Positions 9,163-13,926 of a stretch of DNA of 13,926 nt are shown one piece after another (positions within the stretch are counted from its first letter, which is position 1; each line of letters opens with the position of its first letter). The notes beneath the pieces are model-generated. The model saw only the letters and a program-made list of their open reading frames with translations. It was not told the DNA's origin and ran no database searches. A program made the translations under genes and the position numbers. This DNA comes from Cyclostephanos tholiformis (Eukaryota; Bacillariophyta; Thalassiosirophyceae; Thalassiosirales; Thalassiosiraceae), in NCBI GenBank assembly GCA_036939975.1, contig JALLPB010000653.1:1-13926 (forward strand), written 5' to 3'.

Positions 9163-10626
9163 TTAAATAATATCTTGTGGTTTGTTCTTCCGTCCTTCCT
9201 TCTCAAGCCATTCTTTCCACTCGGGCAACAAAATTTTCTTGCAATCCTCCCAGGGTGTAGTACTCGGAGGATACAAGCTAATCTCAACCGCACCCTCGCT
9301 GTAATCTAGTTCCACCTGGCGATGGTGCGTGAACCAATAAACGAGTTTGTAATAATCGGCGGTACGATAATCTGGTATCATTTTCTCTTCCTTGGCACTT
9401 TCATCGCTTTCATCATCGTCTACGTCTTCACTGCTGCTGGAGTCATCTTCACTGCTGCTGGAGTCCGAATTAACATCTTGGCCGTGGATAAAAGTTATCT
9501 GATAAAACTCTTCAACATAATGGAATGGGATGTCCACCTTCATTTTAACAAAGCCAAGAGAATCATCATTATTGTTACCATCGTTGATCCCATTAATTTG
9601 TTCATCGAAAAACCACGAACAGTAACGCATCATCTGCTCTCTTGTCGATTTTCTCACCAGCTCGAAATCATTATCGCCGTCATTATGAATAGACTTCTTA
9701 TCATGATATGGAAAATACACCAGCAACATCATATCATCAAAGGATGAATTCACATCCTCGGGTGCTAGTGGCGGCTGCGCGTATGGGAAGTTGACAAGTC
9801 GATATCCCAAATTGTACAGATTCTGATGCCGCTCCTGGCATTGAACAGGCGTGATATCCCCAGCGGAGAGGGTGTTTGTTTCTGCAAATATGGCGCGTAA
9901 TTGGGGTTTGAATGTCCCTGTATCACTGACGCTATCACCACCATATTTATTTGCCAATATCTCCATTCGTATTAACGCCTCTTCGTGTAATATCTTTCCT
10001 AGACCCCGTCCGCGATATTTCTCAGCAAGAACGATGTAGCCTAAGAGCCCGACTTGCGAATTCCTGTAATACTCTATTGTAGCTGCCCCCATTATGTTGA
10101 GTTTGCTGATTTGATCTCCGTGGCGACTCTGCGAATCATTCATGTCGCCGGGGAGGAGTTGTTGGTTTGATGTATTACTGCATCTGTTGAACACATATTT
10201 CTCGTTGCTGGTATCGTGATCGTGATCATCGCTACAATCGTCACCATCACAAACCATGAGGATGACATCTAAATTGTTAATCGACCCCAATTTCTCGTTT
10301 TTCTCGGTTGTTGTCGTCGTTGCCCCTCCTGCTACCGCCGTTTCATCCCGTTGCTTTTGCCGCTCTCTCATTTGACTGCGAAAATATGTCATCCAGTCGT
10401 GGATATCATCGCGTTCCCCCTCGAGGGGGAAAGTTGGGATCATGAGATCGAGGTAAAATTGATCCAGGAGGGCAAAGCACTTTGGATCCGTTGCTCTATA
10501 CCAAGTTCCCGAATCCCTTCTGACCCAAGAATGCGACGTAGGTGCAGTGGAGGAGGAGGGAGATGGAATATTCTCTTTTTCGCATTCTTCATCAATTGAA
10601 ATAAAACGAAAGTTCATGAGTGGCAT
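9163..10626 (-). CDS. GNAT-family N-acetyltransferase with acidic C-terminal extension
   Basis: A single uninterrupted frame encodes 487 residues. GNAT enzymes transfer an acetyl group from acetyl-CoA to an amine; the substrate here is unknown. The fold signature is split by a long polar insert (about residues 85-165, rich in Thr, Asp and Asn). Before the insert is FYLDLMIPTFPLEGERDDI. After it come the strand IMGAATIEYY and motif A, GYIVLAEKYRGRGLGKILH (about 195-213), whose RGRGLG is the pyrophosphate-binding loop. Then follow AIFAETNTLSAGD (about 245) and YNLGYRLVNFPYAQPPLAP (about 270-290), the C-terminal half of the acetyltransferase. Residues 300-487 form a less familiar extension with an acidic Ser/Asp/Glu tract (about 385-412). 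The ATG at 10626 is the furthest upstream; a second Met three codons later is an alternative. No targeting signal is evident. It is divergent from the membrane-protein gene and convergent with the DENN gene. The family call is firm, the function open. Confidence 0.85.
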   Translation of the reverse strand: MPLMNFRFISIDEECEKENIPSPSSSTAPTSHSWVRRDSGTWYRATDPKCFALLDQFYLDLMIPTFPLEGERDDIHDWMTYFRSQMRERQKQRDETAVAGGATTTTTEKNEKLGSINNLDVILMVCDGDDCSDDHDHDTSNEKYVFNRCSNTSNQQLLPGDMNDSQSRHGDQISKLNIMGAATIEYYRNSQVGLLGYIVLAEKYRGRGLGKILHEEALIRMEILANKYGGDSVSDTGTFKPQLRAIFAETNTLSAGDITPVQCQERHQNLYNLGYRLVNFPYAQPPLAPEDVNSSFDDMMLLVYFPYHDKKSIHNDGDNDFELVRKSTREQMMRYCSWFFDEQINGINDGNNNDDSLGFVKMKVDIPFHYVEEFYQITFIHGQDVNSDSSSSEDDSSSSEDVDDDESDESAKEEKMIPDYRTADYYKLVYWFTHHRQVELDYSEGAVEISLYPPSTTPWEDCKKILLPEWKEWLEKEGRKNKPQDII

Positions 10627-11314
10627 GGGTGCGGTAGTTTTACGCTCTATTCTCTATCCTGCTCGGTTGTTATGCTTTCGTTCTGTGGTGATACCTCTAC
10701 GATGTGGAGATGAAAATAAAAACGGAATCGCCGCGGCTCTTCATCGGGGTTGGGGGAAACTCAGTAAAATAATATTATGCTACTACTGTAAATGTCGGGG
10801 CATAAGGCTGTGATTTCTTTAGCCGGTGCACAGATACACAAATACATGAACGAACAGTGAGGAACATTTTTTTTCGGATGGTGTCTTTTGTTCGCTGGCT
10901 TGTTTTTTGGTGTATTTGTNCAATATGGTGGAGAATAGTGGAGCTACTAGAAACATTTGTCATAAAAGCGGAGGCCGCTGACAGAGCATGGGCGGTTGCA
11001 AGTGGCGCGGAAGGGGAGCGAGAGGTCCGTCCGATTTCTTCTGTGGCCCCTGTGAGGAAGAGAAAGACAGCGATTCTACATAGGAATACTATCAGTAGCG
11101 ATCGAGGAGGCGTTCGCGAAAAATCAGAGGTACACTCATTGAAATTGACTCGCTGTTCTCATATTATTATGGAGTTCTTTTCTTGACACGTCCCAATGCT
11201 CTCATGAATGACCAGAACACGGATGTCAACATCGGATGATCATCTTTCTAAAATACCTCAACAAAAACAAACAGCAAAACATAGCAATTCATTTGTCGAA
11301 TTTGGAAAATAAAT
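10627..11314. other. Divergent intergenic/promoter region containing one N and repeat copy B
   Basis: These 688 bases separate the start codons of the GNAT gene (minus) and the membrane-protein gene (plus) and must hold both promoters. The region contains the only ambiguous base of the window (10920), followed at once by repeat copy B. I see no clear TATA box or RNA gene. A plus-strand frame of 109 codons (10857-11186) crosses the N and the repeat, but it shows no recognisable domain. Confidence 0.6.
10921..11125 (+). repeat. Dispersed repeat, copy B (partner at 2172-2373)
   Basis: This 205-base copy, in the same orientation as copy A, starts directly after the N at 10920 and ends in the same GCGTTCGCGAAAAATC. 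It differs from A by about six substitutions, lacks one C and carries an extra GTCC. Read on the plus strand it is open throughout in one frame, whereas copy A meets a TGA in that frame; the two indels in A together restore the frame downstream. That could mean the repeat derives from coding DNA, or it could be chance. Its sharp left edge at the N may reflect an assembly join. Confidence 0.9.
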
Positions 11315-12415
11315 ATGGGCGTCATCGACTTCATCGACTTCGGCACCACATGTCCGTGGGAACTGTACCTCTTCGCATTCTGGCACCTCTTGGCAGGCGT
11401 CGCATGGTATCTATTGGATATGTGCCGTCTGCTTACAACAAATTCATGCACTGACGCGGAGCTGCTTTGGGGGAGAGTTATTGCTGTATCACTTGTCTAC
11501 GTTGGCGTTCTTGTGAGTTTATTAATGTTTTCTGTTCAGTTTAATAATTGACATCAAACCCTTCATCATCAACCAGACACTGACTTTTCCTATTTCTCAT
11601 CGATCGAAAGTTCGCAGTCCTCACCTATCACAACAAGGAATCCGTCGCTAAAATCACGAGGTTGTCCAGTTTTGCACTAAATGGTGCCATCGCACTTCTC
11701 GTGGGCGCAATCTTTATCGGAAATGCATCTTTCACTGGTGGGATGGAACCATCGTGGATGCACAAAATTGATATGCTTATTATTATTGTTTTGGTTGGCA
11801 TTCTTAGTGCGCGAGTCGTCAAGGTAAGTGGTGCATACTTTGGTTGTCGTCGCCCAAAGGTGTAGGAGTATTGAATTATCTAATATTTGCATTTACATGG
11901 TGGCATCCATTTCAATTCAGCCGAATGCGGAGTGGGCCCAGCTCAACGCTATAAATGAAGGCATGGGTATCAACTGCAAGACTTTGCTCCTTCTATTGTT
12001 TACGCTTACAGCTATCAAGTTCGTAGCTATGACAGATTTCATTGATCCAACAGTGATACTTCCGGATGGTTCCAAGATGACACATATGACCGTGTTGATG
12101 TGGAAATTATCAATCCTTCTCCTCCTCGAAGTGCTCCTCGCTTTTGGCTATGCGGTACTCTTTGAGGACGATGCTGGCCTTGAACTTGCGGTTCTCACCG
12201 TGATGATCATGACAGTCGTTGCTGTATTGTCAATCTTACCAGTACAGATATACATGAGCGATTGGATGGGAACTCTCTTTGGGTTTAATTCTCTCTGGAT
12301 GAAAATTATCATCATGGCGATTTTATGCCTTGGAGCTATTATTGGCGGGCGCCGTGGCAGCGGAAGGAACTTACGCCCATTTGGGGGTTACCAAGAAGTT
12401 GCTTCAGGTGTTTGA
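11315..12415 (+). CDS. Multipass membrane protein of unknown function, about eight membrane segments
   Basis: Three exons, 11315-11512, 11611-11823 and 11921-12415, separated by GT-AG introns of 98 and 97 bases (GTGAGT and GTAAGT donors). Both junctions fall between codons. The product is 301 residues. Hydrophobic segments lie near residues 13-36, 52-72, 86-106, 118-136, 156-174, 194-217, 222-248 and 262-280. The first loop contains Cys and acidic residues (NSCTDAE), one loop has FIDPTVILPDGSKM, and the tail is basic (GGRRGSGRN). No cleavable signal peptide or plastid-targeting motif is obvious, because the first segment begins after a short polar stretch. I recognise no family; transporter, scaffold or lineage-specific membrane protein are all possible. 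The ATG at 11315 has an A-rich upstream context (AATAAATATGG). Exon structure is supported by continuity of the hydrophobic segments across both junctions. Confidence 0.78.
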
Positions 12416-12855
12416 CTGATTTTTGAAAAGTTGTAGGAAATAACTGTTTGCTTAATGGAAATGTATTTAACTCGCCTACTCGCCCTACTTTAGGGGGTCT
12501 CAAATAGTCTGTTCATCAAGGTCCATGTCCCACGGATGGAAATTACATACCAGTTGCATTTTGAATGGCGACGAATAGCTTTACAGAACAATGCTCCAGA
12601 ACTGATAATTGTTGATTTCCAGTAGCCTTGCATCAATCAACCTTTTTCTTTGGCGCGCAGTAGACTTGAATACAAAACACTACTACAAGGTCCATTGTGC
12701 AAATAAGTCAAATACTCCTGTTTAGCATTCAATATTAAGCCAACGCGATGCAAAATTATAATGTCACCTCCATATATACTCCCCTCCCTTTGATGCACCC
12801 CCTACCACTAGCATACACGTCATATCACGCGTTTTCTTTCTCCCCTCAATTATTT
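12416..12855. other. Convergent intergenic gap, no gene seen
   Basis: These 440 bases lie between the stops of the membrane-protein gene and the FKBP gene and should hold both 3' untranslated regions. The sequence is AT-rich with a pyrimidine-rich stretch near 12770-12800. Open frames here are short or are antisense shadows of the FKBP gene. No RNA gene or repeat was recognised. Confidence 0.6.
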
Positions 12856-13644
12856 TCAACGGACCTTGGTCACCTTGACCTCGAGGAAAATGTACTCCCC
12901 CGGCACGTCCCTGCGTACCTCCATGACCCTTCTCATCTGCTGTCTCGGTCCGAATCCCGCCGGTATCGGCCCGGGCTTGCCGTCGTCGATCCCGTCGACG
13001 TACGCGAGGCTTGGAGGCACGAGTATCCTGCGCGATCCACCCGCCCTCATCCCGCGTATGCCCTCGTCTAAGCCTTTTATCGCGCCATTCGGATCGCCCA
13101 CCTCGAAGATGAAGGGTACCGAATCCGACACGGCCGACGAGTCGACGAAGTATCCGTTCGATCGTCGCAGTACCCACTGGACGTTCACCCTCGATCCCTC
13201 CTGTACCAATGCGCCACCGTCGTTCCCCGCGCTAATGTCGGCGTATATTACCCCCGATGGCAATTTCTTGTATGCCTCTCGCGGCAACGATTCCGCCTCC
13301 AACGAGTCGCCGAGGGCGGCGGTGCCCTGACGGTATTCCTCCCCGAGGGTCCTCTTGGGCGGTGGTTTGCTACCCTCAACGAGGGCATGTGCCGGGAGGG
13401 GCGAGTCGATGATGGCGAAGCAGCACCCGACGAGGCCACGTGCGAACATGCCACCGAGTGCCGTGCGACGATCGGTCGTCGTCGTCGCGGCGACGAACTC
13501 CTCGGCCCGACGCGCCGCCAACGCGGTCGGGGTCGAAAGCGCCCCTACGGAGTGCATAGCGACGATATACAGGAGGAGGAGGGGGAGGAGGGGGAATCCC
13601 GCCCATGCGGTGTTCGGCGACGCTCGACTAGTGGACGGCATCAT
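12856..13644 (-). CDS. FKBP-type peptidyl-prolyl isomerase, probably thylakoid lumen
   Basis: A single exon encodes 262 residues. FKBP-type isomerases catalyse cis-trans isomerisation of prolyl bonds during folding. Residues 17-35 form a signal peptide (Leu-rich core, then HSVGA before LSTPT), a weak match to the ASA-FAP cleavage region of diatom plastid proteins. Residues 58-87 read as a twin-arginine lumen signal: DRR, a hydrophobic stretch, then PAHA before the mature start. Together this predicts delivery through the secondary plastid membranes and across the thylakoid by the Tat route. The FKBP domain covers about 129-262. It keeps Asp168 (YFVDSS), the PFIFEVG strand, AIKGLDEGIRGM and VPPSLAY, but relative to human FKBP12 the active-site Phe36 is Val, Trp59 is Leu and Tyr26 is Trp. 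Such changes are frequent in plant lumenal FKBPs with low isomerase activity. The gene is visibly more GC-rich than most neighbours. The first of two adjacent Met codons was chosen. Confidence 0.88.
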   Translation of the reverse strand: MMPSTSRASPNTAWAGFPLLPLLLLYIVAMHSVGALSTPTALAARRAEEFVAATTTTDRRTALGGMFARGLVGCCFAIIDSPLPAHALVEGSKPPPKRTLGEEYRQGTAALGDSLEAESLPREAYKKLPSGVIYADISAGNDGGALVQEGSRVNVQWVLRRSNGYFVDSSAVSDSVPFIFEVGDPNGAIKGLDEGIRGMRAGGSRRILVPPSLAYVDGIDDGKPGPIPAGFGPRQQMRRVMEVRRDVPGEYIFLEVKVTKVR

Positions 13645-13887
13645 GGTAGGAGTAGAGTACCTACCGCATTACCTAGTCTACCGTTGAAGCCGGGGCATAA
13701 GAGACAGGTGAAGGACAGAAAGCGCCGTCTAATTTAGTCGGAATTTTTTGGGGGGGTTTTGTATGATTTGTGCGTAGGAATTGAAATTCCTTTTCTACGA
13801 GACTTTTTTTGTATTGGTCCTTCGTGGGCTTTTGATTTACAATTTTTGGCGCGCTCCTTTTGGATGCACTGTAAATAGAACACAACC

Positions 13888-13926
13888 ATGGTGGAGCCGT
13901 TCGCCGGGTCCAGCGGCACGGATTTT
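13888..13926 (+). CDS. Possible start of a gene running off the right edge
   Basis: An ATG in a favourable context (ACAACCATGG) opens a frame MVEPFAGSSGTDF that stays open for 13 codons to the end of the window. It would be divergent from the FKBP gene, with 243 bases between the starts. Too short to identify; the call rests on start context and position only. Confidence 0.3.
   Translation, partial: MVEPFAGSSGTDF

Noticed and set aside
12866..13737. Plus-strand frames opposite the FKBP gene
   Set aside because: The FKBP domain on the minus strand is unmistakable, and high GC makes antisense stops rare.

Overview
The window looks like nuclear DNA from a photosynthetic stramenopile, most probably a diatom. 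Five substantial protein genes can be read. Nine introns can be placed, all short (71-184 bases) and all GT-AG, mostly with GTGAGT or GTAAGT donors. One gene product carries a signal peptide, a plastid-type cleavage region and a twin-arginine lumen signal, the layout used for thylakoid-lumen proteins in algae with secondary plastids. Genus and species cannot be fixed from the sequence.

Layout, left to right. Bases 2-112 (+) may hold the tail of a gene that starts outside the window. Bases 128-2207 (-) hold a CobW/COG0523 (G3E) metal-chaperone-type GTPase with a His/Cys-rich repeat; its reading frame is broken by two single-base insertions and one in-frame TAA. Bases 2438-8743 (+) hold a six-exon gene for a protein of 1912 residues: disordered N-terminus, PDZ domain, one RGS domain plus a probable second, then a tripartite DENN module. 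Bases 9163-10626 (-) hold a single-exon GNAT acetyltransferase with an acidic C-terminal extension. Bases 11315-12415 (+) hold a three-exon gene for a 301-residue protein with about eight membrane segments that I do not recognise. Bases 12856-13644 (-) hold a thylakoid-lumen FKBP-type prolyl isomerase. At 13888 (+) a possible new gene begins and runs off the end.

The genes alternate strand, forming divergent pairs (GTPase/DENN, GNAT/membrane protein, FKBP/right-edge gene) and convergent pairs (DENN/GNAT, membrane protein/FKBP). This is ordinary eukaryotic packing and I see no evidence of an operon or joint pathway. The most striking structural feature is a repeat of about 203 bases present in the same orientation at 2172-2373 and 10921-11125. 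Each copy lies in a divergent promoter region. The left copy supplies the apparent start codon and first 12 codons of the GTPase; the right copy begins immediately after the only ambiguous base (N, 10920), so an assembly join must be considered.

I found no tRNA, rRNA, CRISPR array, transposase or viral gene.
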